A stretch of 64,000 bases of DNA, taken from assembly GCA_020849475.1 (NCBI GenBank), contig JADLGE010000051.1, positions 1 to 64,000 on the forward strand. Reading direction: 5' to 3'. Below, in pieces: positions 57,382 through 64,000 of the stretch. Each line of letters starts with the position of its first letter. Position 1 is the first letter of the stretch. The position numbers and the translations under genes were made by a program. Under the pieces are notes generated by a model. It saw only the letters and a program-made list of their open reading frames with translations. It made no database searches and had not been told where the DNA came from. The stretch is from Gammaproteobacteria bacterium (GTDB lineage: Bacteria; Pseudomonadota; Gammaproteobacteria; Ga0077536).

Positions 57382-57614
57382 GGCGTGGCGTGGATTCGCT
57401 GTCGATTGCGTGGACGATGATGGCGCGTGACCGCGCGCGGCAGACGCACTATAGCCGAGCTTGCGTGTCTGCAAACGATGAAACGCACGCGCATGCGCCA
57501 GCGGTGATGGCCGGCACCACAACGGCGCGTCATGCGTCGATATTGTGCGTCGCTCGCCTCGCGCTACGCGCTCGGCGACAATGCCGCCATGCAAACCCGA
57601 GGACAGCAGCCCGC

Positions 57615-58823
57615 ATGAGCGCGCCTTTGCCCCTGCCGCTCACCGGCGTGCGCGTACTCGACATCGCCACCATGCTGGCGGCGCCGTTCTGCGCGGCGCT
57701 GCTCGGTGATTTCGGCGCCGACGTGCTGAAAGTGGAAATGCCCGACGGCGGTGACCCGTTCCGCACTTTCGGCACCATGACCGAAACCGGCGCGAGCTTG
57801 AATTGGCTCAATGACGGGCGCAACAAGCAGTCGGTCACGCTCGATTTGCGCAAAGCGGCCGGCGTTGAATTGTTCAAACGATTGGTCGCCGACTGTGACA
57901 TCCTGGTCGAGAATTTTCGCCCCGGTACGCTCGAACGTTGGGGCCTCGGGCCCGAAGTGCTGACTGCCATCAAGCCCGATTTGATCCTGGTGCGCATCTC
58001 GGCCTATGGCCAGGCTGGCCCGTATCGCGACCGACCGGGCTATGCGCGCATCGCCCACGCCTTTGCCGGCCTTGCGTACCTCGCCGGTGAAGCCGACGGG
58101 CCGCCCGTCACACCGGGCTCCACTTCACTCGCCGACTACATCTCAGGTTTGTACGCCGCGCTCGGCGCCTTGCTCGCCTACATCGTGCGCGAGCGCCAGG
58201 GCATCGGTCAGACGGTCGATGTCGCGCTCTATGAAGGCGTGCTGCGCATGCTCGATGAACTGGCGCCAGCTTACGGGCGCTCAGGCTTCGTGCGTGAACG
58301 CATGGGCGCCGACACCGTCAACGCCGTGCCCCACAGCCATTACCAGACCCGCGACGGTCACTGGATTGCGCTGGCCTGTTCCAGCGACAAAATGTTCGCG
58401 CGCCTGGCGGCCGTCATGCAGCGCCCTGATCTCATCGCGCCCGCGCGCTTCGCGCGCACCGAGCAGCGCGTGGCGGCACGCGCCGAAGTCAATGGCATCG
58501 TCGCCGACTGGATGGCGAGCCACGATAGAGACGAAGTGATGGCGCGCTGCCTGGCGGGCGAAGTGCCGGCCGGCCCGGTCAACAGCATCGCCGACATCTT
58601 TGCCGACCCGCATATCGCCGCGCGCGGCAGTCTCTTGCATGTGCATGACGCGCGCGCCGGCGAGGTGGTGGTGCCGAATGTGGTGCCGCGCCTGTCGGCG
58701 ACGCCGGGACGGCTCAGGAATCTTGGCCCCGATCTCGGTCAGCACAACCACGAGGTCTATGCCGGGCGCCTGGGGCTGGATGCCGAGACGCTGCAACGCT
58801 TGCGCGAAGATGGCGTGATCTGA
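57615..58823 (+). CDS. CaiB/BaiF-family CoA-transferase
   Basis: The 402-residue class III CoA-transferase begins LPLTGVRVLDIATMLAAPFCAALLGDFGADVLKVE; the catalytic Asp of the family falls near GSTSLADYISGLYA (Asp about 178). It transfers CoA between carboxylic acids. The substrate is unknown, but adjacent acyl-CoA dehydrogenase and hydrolase genes suggest acid catabolism. ATG 57615 is in frame; the 5' extension to 57390 overlaps the phosphoesterase promoter. Confidence 0.92.
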   Translation: MSAPLPLPLTGVRVLDIATMLAAPFCAALLGDFGADVLKVEMPDGGDPFRTFGTMTETGASLNWLNDGRNKQSVTLDLRKAAGVELFKRLVADCDILVENFRPGTLERWGLGPEVLTAIKPDLILVRISAYGQAGPYRDRPGYARIAHAFAGLAYLAGEADGPPVTPGSTSLADYISGLYAALGALLAYIVRERQGIGQTVDVALYEGVLRMLDELAPAYGRSGFVRERMGADTVNAVPHSHYQTRDGHWIALACSSDKMFARLAAVMQRPDLIAPARFARTEQRVAARAEVNGIVADWMASHDRDEVMARCLAGEVPAGPVNSIADIFADPHIAARGSLLHVHDARAGEVVVPNVVPRLSATPGRLRNLGPDLGQHNHEVYAGRLGLDAETLQRLREDGVI

Positions 58824-58830
58824 TGCGCTG

Positions 58831-58863
58831 ATTGCCCGCGCGTCAGGGCGACGCGCGGGCAAT
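58831..58863. terminator. Bidirectional hairpin between convergent genes
   Basis: Perfect 14-base arms ATTGCCCGCGCGTC and GACGCGCGGGCAAT with an AGGGC loop. It lies between the CoA-transferase stop (58823) and the AhpD-like stop (58875). No T-run, so intrinsic termination is probable rather than certain. Confidence 0.7.
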
Positions 58864-58874
58864 GCACAGGGACC

Positions 58875-59453
58875 TCAGCGTCGCGCCGGCAACAGGCAGG
58901 CGCCGAGGCCTTTGACCGCCGCTTCGGTGCTGTCGTCGACGTCGGTGCGGAAGGTCGCATGCACGCGGTTGACCATCGCCGACAGGCCGACCGTCACGCA
59001 CAGTTCCACCAGTTCATCCTTGTTGAAGCGCGCCGCGAGTTCGCCATAGAGCGCGTCGTCGCACAGGTTGTCGCGCGTCAGCGACTCCGAATAGCGCAGC
59101 ACCAGCTTGTCGGTGTCATCGAAGCTTGGGCAGGTTTCCGGCGCGCCCATGGACGCCATTTCTTCAGGGGTCAATCCGACACTCAGACCGAGCATCACAT
59201 GGGTGGGGATTCAGTAATGGCAGGCGTTCAACTGCGAGGCGCGCAAATAGGCGAGCTCGCGATAGCGTGGCGCCAGTGTCGGGTTGACGTAGAGGGCTTT
59301 GACGAAATTGAGGAAGGCTTCAAGGATGGTGGAGTTGGCGCCAAAAACCTTGAACACATTGAAAGTGGGAAAGCCGAGATCCTGCATCTGTTGATATTGG
59401 CTGCGCACTTCGGGCGAGGCGTTGTCCATTTCAACCAGTGGTATACGGGCCAT
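58875..59453 (-). CDS. AhpD-like (CMD-family) selenoprotein, Sec encoded by in-frame UGA
   Basis: From ATG 59453 (GGAG eight bases upstream) the frame reads to NACHY, then TGA at 59213-59211, then IPTHVMLGLSVGLTPEEM in the same frame to the stop at 58875. With UGA as Sec, the protein has 192 residues and the motif Cys78-His-Tyr-Sec81-Ile-Pro-Thr-His85; Glu66 lies 12 residues before Cys78. These spacings match the E...C-x-x-C-x-x-x-H active site of AhpD peroxidases, with the second Cys replaced by Sec. AhpD-like selenoproteins are an established group. A hairpin with a GGUCU loop follows the UGA at 59178-59196. Standard annotation would split it into two ORFs. Likely a peroxidase or disulfide reductase. 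Confidence 0.9.
59178..59213 (-). promoter_or_regulatory. Candidate bacterial SECIS element of the AhpD-like selenoprotein
   Basis: Fourteen bases after the UGA (59213-59211), GATGCTC (59196-59190) pairs with GAGTGTC (59184-59178; five Watson-Crick and two G-U pairs) around the loop GGTCT. The GGUC apical loop is the one seen in the E. coli fdhF SECIS, and its distance from UGA (21 bases) is close to fdhF. Confidence 0.75.
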
Positions 59454-59589
59454 GGTGTGAGCTCCGGATGGATGGGCGTTCGAGCGTAGCGAGCGCGCCC
59501 GCGCGGCACAAGCCGCCGCACTCGAAAGCCATGGCCGGCGTGCGCGGAATCAGTACACTGTGCAGGTCTTTCACCATCCATACCACGCC

Positions 59590-60732
59590 ATGAAAAACCC
59601 CTTCGACACCGATGAGCGCCGCGCCTTTCGCGAAACCGTCGCCCGTTTCGTCAAACAGGAAATCGAGCCCAATGCCGATGCCTGGGACGAAGCCGGCAGC
59701 TTTCCCTGGGAAGTGCATGAGCAGGCCTGCGCGCTCGGGCTTTTCGGTTTCGGTATCGATGAGCAATACGGCGGGCTCGGTTTCGAGGACGCCTTCATGC
59801 GCGCGGCCTCGGCCGAGGAACTCGGGCGCGGCGGCATCGGCGGCGTGATCGCGGCCATCGGCTCGCGCGGCATCATGGTCGGGCTCGTCAACAGTCTCGC
59901 CAATGAAGCCATCAAGCGCCGCGCGCTGCCCGAGATCCTGTCGGGCGTGAAGGGGGGCGCGCTCGGCATCACCGAGCCGTCGGGCGGTTCCGATGTTGCC
60001 AGCATGCAGACCCGCGCGCGCCGCGACGGCGATGAATACGTGCTCAACGGTTCCAAGACCTTCATCACCGGCGGCATGAACGCCAGCTATTTCGCGATTG
60101 CGGCGCGCACCGGCGAAGAAGGTGGCACCGGCATTTCATTGTTCTTTGTCGAAGCCGGCATGCCGGGCTTTTCGCGCACCGCCATCGAACGCAAGATGGG
60201 CTGGTGGGCGTCGGACACCGCCACGCTTTATTTCGATGAATGCCGCGTGCCGGCCGCCAATCTCATGGGCGAAGAGAATCGCGGCTTTCTGTCGGTGCTG
60301 AACAATTTCAACTTCGAGCGCTTGTTCATGTGCGCGCAGATGCTCGGCATGGCGCGCCGCTGCCTGGACGAAAGCATCGCCTACGCCCAGCAGCGCAAGA
60401 CTTTCGGCAAGCCGCTCATCAAGCACCAGGTGATTCGTCACAAGCTGGCCGAGATGTCGTCGCGCATCGACGCCATGGATGCCCTCATCAACCAGATCTG
60501 CTGGAACATCAATGAAGGCGAGGCGCCGGTGGCCGAGATCAGCAAGGCCAAGTTCTTCTGTTCGACGGCGCTGGAATACTGCGCCAACGAAGCCATGCAG
60601 ATCTTCGGCGGCGCCGGCTATCTGCGCGGCAACCCGGTAGAGCGCATCTATCGCGAGACCAAGGTCATGACCATCGGCGGCGGCTCGGCGGAAATCATGC
60701 GCGACCTGGCGGTGCGGCAGATGGGCCTGTAG
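59590..60732 (+). CDS. Acyl-CoA dehydrogenase
   Basis: The 380-residue flavoenzyme has the family motifs: GALGITEPSGGSDVASMQTRARRDGDEYVLNGSKTFITGG (FAD and substrate loops), DECRVPAANLMGEENRGF, and QIFGGAGYLRGNPVERIYRETKVMTIGGGSAEIMRDL near the C terminus. The usual catalytic Glu position falls in the RIYRETKV/IYR segment. It oxidises an acyl-CoA at alpha-beta, passing electrons to ETF. ATG 59590 gives MKNPFDTDE; an in-frame GTG-type start 59560 adds ten residues. Divergent from the AhpD-like gene. Confidence 0.95.
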   Translation: MKNPFDTDERRAFRETVARFVKQEIEPNADAWDEAGSFPWEVHEQACALGLFGFGIDEQYGGLGFEDAFMRAASAEELGRGGIGGVIAAIGSRGIMVGLVNSLANEAIKRRALPEILSGVKGGALGITEPSGGSDVASMQTRARRDGDEYVLNGSKTFITGGMNASYFAIAARTGEEGGTGISLFFVEAGMPGFSRTAIERKMGWWASDTATLYFDECRVPAANLMGEENRGFLSVLNNFNFERLFMCAQMLGMARRCLDESIAYAQQRKTFGKPLIKHQVIRHKLAEMSSRIDAMDALINQICWNINEGEAPVAEISKAKFFCSTALEYCANEAMQIFGGAGYLRGNPVERIYRETKVMTIGGGSAEIMRDLAVRQMGL

Positions 60733-60743
60733 GCAGCCTTTCC

Positions 60744-61565
60744 CTAGCCGCCTGCGAGGAACTCACGCATCACCGCGTTGAATTTGGCGGGATTCTCCCA
60801 GAACATGAAATGACTGCCGCCTTCCTCGCGGCCGAATACACTGAGCCGCGCGCCCGGGATCTGCGCGGCTATCCACGCCGCTGATTCGGGTGGAAAGATG
60901 GTGGCGAGGTCGCCGCCGAAGACCAGCGTCGGCAAGCCGAGCGTCGGTATGACCTCGCTGATGACATCCCGCCAATCCTGCGAGGCATGATCGACCAGCA
61001 AACGCGCTGCGCACGCGGCCGGCACCTTGAGACTTTCACTCACCGCCTGCTCGAAATCTTCTTCACTGACCGCGGCGCTGAAAAATGCCGCGCGCAGGCC
61101 CTTGAGGCTCGCGGCCCTGTCGGTGGCGATGCCATGGGCAATCTCGTACAGCGAAGTTGGCGTGAACGCGCAGCCAGCGGCCACCAGCGCCGCGCCCGTC
61201 AGGCCCATGCCATTGGTCACCAGCGGCGCCTGGTCGATGAAGATGAGTTTGGCGAGGCGCGCGGCGCCGAACTGTTCTAGATAGCTCCAGATGACCGAGG
61301 CGCCCATCGAATGGCCGGCCAGCGCCACCTCATGTAAATCATGCTCGAGCACGAACTCATGGAGATCCGCGGCGAGCCGCGCCACGCGATAGCCGTGGGT
61401 CGGCTTCGGCGACTCGCCATGGCCACGCAGGTCCACCGCCACCACGCGATAGCGGTCGCTCAAATCCGCCAGCTGCTTTTCGAAACAGCGCGTGCTTTGC
61501 GACCAGCCGTGCACCAACAGCAAGACCGGGCCCTGGCCGCGTTCGACATGGTGGAGTGTGATCAT
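60744..61565 (-). CDS. Alpha/beta-hydrolase
   Basis: The 273-residue hydrolase has the oxyanion motif LLLVHGWSQSTRCF, DLRGHGESPKP, nucleophile elbow Ser in ALAGHSMGASVIW, Asp in TLVFGGDLATIF region, and a C-terminal His in EGGSHFMFWENP. It hydrolyses an ester or C-C bond; substrate unknown. ATG 61565 begins MITLHHVERGQG. It lies 12 bases from the acyl-CoA dehydrogenase stop, converging with it. Confidence 0.92.
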   Translation of the reverse strand: MITLHHVERGQGPVLLLVHGWSQSTRCFEKQLADLSDRYRVVAVDLRGHGESPKPTHGYRVARLAADLHEFVLEHDLHEVALAGHSMGASVIWSYLEQFGAARLAKLIFIDQAPLVTNGMGLTGAALVAAGCAFTPTSLYEIAHGIATDRAASLKGLRAAFFSAAVSEEDFEQAVSESLKVPAACAARLLVDHASQDWRDVISEVIPTLGLPTLVFGGDLATIFPPESAAWIAAQIPGARLSVFGREEGGSHFMFWENPAKFNAVMREFLAGG

Positions 61566-61681
61566 GGCGGGGGTGGTCTGCTGGAAATGAGACCCGCAGT
61601 GTAGCGGGCATTGCACTATCGGGTGAGTGGTGGCGCCTGCGTCTGTCAGTACACTGGGGCGCAACGAGGGGAGACATCCGC

Positions 61682-62707
61682 ATGGGCGCAACGCGCAGCC
61701 TGATCCTGGGCGGCACAGCCTTCATCGGCCGGCATCTGGTCGAACACCTGCAGGCTGCCGGCCATGAAGTGGCGATACTGAATCGTGGTGGCAGCGCCGC
61801 GCCCGACGGCGTCGAGCAATTGGTGGCGGACAGAAAAGACAGCGCCGCCATGGCCCGCGCGCTGCGCGGCCGCCAGTGGGATGCGGTCTACGACGTCAGT
61901 GCCTCGGCGCAGGTCGCGAGTGTCGACGACATCGCGACGCTCATCGACGAACTCGACGGCCGCTGCGGCGTATATCTGTTCGTCAGTTCCATCGCCGCCT
62001 ATCGCATGGGCCACGGCTCGCTGCCGTGGACCGAGGAACTCCCGACCACGCGCTCGCGGCCCGGCAAGTACGGTGGCCACAAGGCCGCGGTCGAACAACT
62101 GTTGGCCGCGCGCCGTGCGCGCAATGGTTTTGCTTACACGGTGCTGCGACCGGCGGCGGTCTACGGCCCACACAACAACATCCCCGACGGCGAAATGGCG
62201 ATGTTCCTGCGCCTTGCACAGTGGCGCCCGGTGCTGTTGCCCCACGACGGGCTGGTGTGCTTTCCCTACGGCCACGCCGAGGATCTGGCGCGCGCCATGC
62301 ACCTCGCCGCGAGCACCCCGGCCGCGCTTGGCGAAGTGTTCAACATCTGCGCCGATTCGGTGACCTCGCGCTACTTCGTCGACACCATTGCCGCCATCAT
62401 GGGCGTCGAGGCCGACATCGTGCTGCTGCCGGATGACATCACCGCCACGCTGGAACCGCCGTGGCCGTTCAATCACCGCTTTCAGAAATCCCTGCACGCG
62501 GTGGTGAGCACCGACAAGGCGCGGCGCGTGCTCGGCTTCGAGTCACGCTACGACTTTGCCGCCGGCCATCAGCACACCTACGAGTGGTTCATGGCCAACG
62601 GTCTGGAGCGCATGAGCGCGCCGATGAACGACCCGGTGTGGAATATCTCGTGGGATTTCGCGCGGGAGGCCGAGGTGGTTAAACGCGTACGCGAAAGCGG
62701 CGTCTAA
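61682..62707 (+). CDS. NAD-dependent epimerase/dehydratase (extended SDR)
   Basis: The 341-residue protein has a dinucleotide-binding start with a modified glycine motif, LILGGTAFIGRHLVEHL, the catalytic Ser/Thr region FVSSIAAYRMG, and Tyr-Lys in PGKYGGHKAAVEQLL, with a substrate loop VYGPHNNIPDGEM. These define an extended SDR, as in sugar-nucleotide epimerases and isoflavone-reductase-like enzymes. Substrate unknown. GGGGAGA precedes ATG 61682. Confidence 0.9.
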   Translation: MGATRSLILGGTAFIGRHLVEHLQAAGHEVAILNRGGSAAPDGVEQLVADRKDSAAMARALRGRQWDAVYDVSASAQVASVDDIATLIDELDGRCGVYLFVSSIAAYRMGHGSLPWTEELPTTRSRPGKYGGHKAAVEQLLAARRARNGFAYTVLRPAAVYGPHNNIPDGEMAMFLRLAQWRPVLLPHDGLVCFPYGHAEDLARAMHLAASTPAALGEVFNICADSVTSRYFVDTIAAIMGVEADIVLLPDDITATLEPPWPFNHRFQKSLHAVVSTDKARRVLGFESRYDFAAGHQHTYEWFMANGLERMSAPMNDPVWNISWDFAREAEVVKRVRESGV

Positions 62708-62732
62708 ACCTGACACTGTTCTCGCAGGTGCT

Positions 62733-62751
62733 GGCACGCGTACGCACCTAC
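62733..62751. repeat. Degenerate A-family palindrome
   Basis: GCACGCGTACGCACCTAC ends at 62751. The complement reads GTAGGTGCGTACGC, and its TAG is the stop codon (62750-62748) of the amidase gene. Confidence 0.7.
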
Positions 62752-64000
62752 ACGCCGCCCACCACCACGTAGCTTGCAGCGCAGGCGCCATGCACATCTT
62801 CGGCCTGCGCCATGACCAGCGAACCATAGGGGCCGCGCCAGCGGCTGTGCAGGGCATAGTGGGTGTCGAAGGGCAGGCGCACGGTGGCGTGGAAATCATT
62901 CCCTTCGCGCTGTACCGATTGCGCCTCGCCGTTCACGAACAGCTTGAGGTCGTGTAGCGCGGCGCTGGCGGTGACGCTGCCGCTGACCGTGATGCTGACC
63001 GTGCCGTCATCGGCTACCGCTGACAACTGCGCGTCGAGCTTCAACACCGGCAAGGGCGTAGTAGCGATCATGCGCGCGGCCGGCAGCGCGCCATCGTCCG
63101 GCAATGGCGGCGTGCGCGGCGCGGCGCGGCGTTGTCGGGTGTTCTGTTCAAACGCCGAGGCCGCGCGCAGCAGCTGCGCATCGTCATAAGCGCGGCCGGC
63201 GAATGTCAGGCCGATGGGCATGTGGATATCGGCCAGCGTGCCCATAGGCACAGTCACGGTCGGAATGCCGAAGTGGCGGATGGCCTGGTTGCCATTGGCG
63301 ACCCAGGTGCCGTTGCGCCACGCGATGTCGGCCGAGCGTGGGTTGTAGTCGGCGTCGGCTGGTGCGATGTCGGCGACCGCCGGGAATACCAGCATGTCGA
63401 GGCGCTGGGCATCGAGCCACGCTTCGAAATCCAGTTCGCGCGTGGCTTCCAGACCACGCAGACCGTCGGCGAGATGCGGGATGTCGTTGAGTGGCGTGAC
63501 GCCGGCCTGCGCGGCCTTCGCGTAGTCGCCAAAATCGGGAATGCCTTCGTAGCGATCGCGCTGCGCGCCCGGCAGGCGCGGAATGATGAGATCGGGCGCG
63601 ACATCGGTGAGACGTTTCAGCTGCGGGTCGTCGTTCGCGGCCAGGAAATCATCCCACGCAAAGATGATCGCATCGAAGCCTTCGGCGTGGGCGAATTCGG
63701 CTGGCGCGAGGCCGCGTTCGGCCATGGTCTGTGCGCCCGGACGGTCCTTCTCGTAGTTCGAGACCAGTGGAAAATCCACTTCGACGATTTCGGCACCGGC
63801 CGCGACCAGCGCTGCCGCGGCGTTGTGCCAGCAATCGATCACCGACGGCCGCGTCGCTATCGGCCGCGCGCTGTCGGCGTCTTTGTTGATGTACATGCGC
63901 GGCACGCCGAGGCGTTTGCCGCGCAGCGCATGGCTGTCGATGAGCGCGGTGTAATCGATGGGCCGCTGCGCCGATGCGGGTGTCATCGGCACCGCCTGCT
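62748..64000 (-). CDS. Amidase-family hydrolase, C-terminal part
   Basis: The frame is open to the right edge of the window, so the N terminus, including the Gly/Ser-rich amidase signature with the Ser-cisSer-Lys triad, is outside. The visible part reads LRGKRLGVPRMYINKDADSARPI, WRNGTWVANGNQAIRHFGIPTVTVPMGTLADIHMPIGLTFAGRAYDDAQLLRAASAFEQ, which matches the C-terminal half of amidase-signature enzymes. After residue ~310 there is an extra beta-rich domain of about 100 residues (LDAQLSAVADDGTVSITVSGSV), not usual in the family. Its TAG stop is the arm of a palindromic repeat. Confidence 0.9.
   Translation of the reverse strand, partial: QAVPMTPASAQRPIDYTALIDSHALRGKRLGVPRMYINKDADSARPIATRPSVIDCWHNAAAALVAAGAEIVEVDFPLVSNYEKDRPGAQTMAERGLAPAEFAHAEGFDAIIFAWDDFLAANDDPQLKRLTDVAPDLIIPRLPGAQRDRYEGIPDFGDYAKAAQAGVTPLNDIPHLADGLRGLEATRELDFEAWLDAQRLDMLVFPAVADIAPADADYNPRSADIAWRNGTWVANGNQAIRHFGIPTVTVPMGTLADIHMPIGLTFAGRAYDDAQLLRAASAFEQNTRQRRAAPRTPPLPDDGALPAARMIATTPLPVLKLDAQLSAVADDGTVSITVSGSVTASAALHDLKLFVNGEAQSVQREGNDFHATVRLPFDTHYALHSRWRGPYGSLVMAQAEDVHGACAASYVVVGGV

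Noticed and set aside
58875..59198. 107-residue protein starting MMLGLSVGL
   Set aside because: It is the second half of the AhpD-like selenoprotein; no ribosome-binding site precedes this ATG.
59211..59453. 80-residue protein ending NACHY
   Set aside because: The frame continues beyond the TGA with a matching active-site His and the rest of the CMD fold, so UGA is taken as Sec rather than as a stop or a disabling mutation.
1..64000. CRISPR arrays, tRNAs, rRNAs, transposases, prophage
   Set aside because: No regularly spaced repeats of CRISPR type, no tRNA clover-leaf sequence I could recognise, and no transposase or phage gene. The palindromes are dispersed single or paired copies.

Overview
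The window is a GC-rich stretch of a Gram-negative chromosome, densely coded, with no rRNA, tRNA, insertion sequence, prophage or CRISPR array that I can see. A TonB-dependent B12 receptor, DbpA helicase, a GacS/BarA-type hybrid kinase, a Pat-type protein acetyltransferase and a PEP-CTERM-like sorting tail together suggest a member of the Gammaproteobacteria (or a close relative). This assignment is inference; there is no marker gene for finer placement.

Layout. 1-1170: end of a Sir2 deacetylase, then an HU-like protein with a clean terminator. 1219-3535: cobalamin riboswitch driving a BtuB-like receptor. 3725-6979: D-amino-acid dehydrogenase, nitroreductase, zinc-ribbon protein, SMP-30 protein. 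7067-21865 (minus strand): a chemosensory block, in transcription order hybrid kinase, cheY, cheA, cheW, Aer-like PAS receptor, STAS, cheR, cheD, cheB, short membrane receptor, STAS, receiver-PP2C-HATPase phosphatase. It joins a CheA system to an HsbR/HsbA-type partner switch. 22075-28693: MetE-like methyltransferase, a DUF485/acetate-symporter pair, a PEBP protein and an NDP-forming acyl-CoA synthetase/GNAT fusion. 28760-38172: a tail-anchored acidic protein, DUF885 hydrolase, CBS transporter-like protein, GT-C membrane protein, P450, hydroxyisobutyrate dehydrogenase-like enzyme, CMD protein, TauD-type dioxygenase. 38324-44883: an ArsC-like selenoprotein, a DUF2306 membrane protein and a hyuAB operon. 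45007-51902: a second DUF485/symporter pair, a PAS hybrid kinase, and a PhoX-like phosphatase with upstream PhoB-like repeats. 52018-64000: an LLM oxidoreductase, two DEAD-box helicases, small regulators, and lipid/CoA-type catabolic genes flanking an AhpD-like selenoprotein.

The main discoveries are two genes that ordinary gene calling splits or truncates because an in-frame UGA appears to encode selenocysteine: an ArsC-like protein with a U-x-x-C motif (38324-38665) and an AhpD-like protein with a C-x-x-U-x-x-x-H motif (58875-59453, minus). Each has a SECIS-like hairpin just after the UGA, and the second carries a GGUC apical loop like that of E. coli fdhF. The genome should therefore encode selA, selB, selC and selD elsewhere.

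A second theme is a family of short palindromes (arm TAGGTGCGAA) lying exactly at gene ends, whose first three bases are the TAG stop codon of at least eight genes. In one place (32818-32843) a single perfect palindrome supplies the stop codons of both convergent genes. A second palindrome family (GTCAGACTTCAGTCTGAC) is interspersed with it, often as inverted pairs like REPINs.
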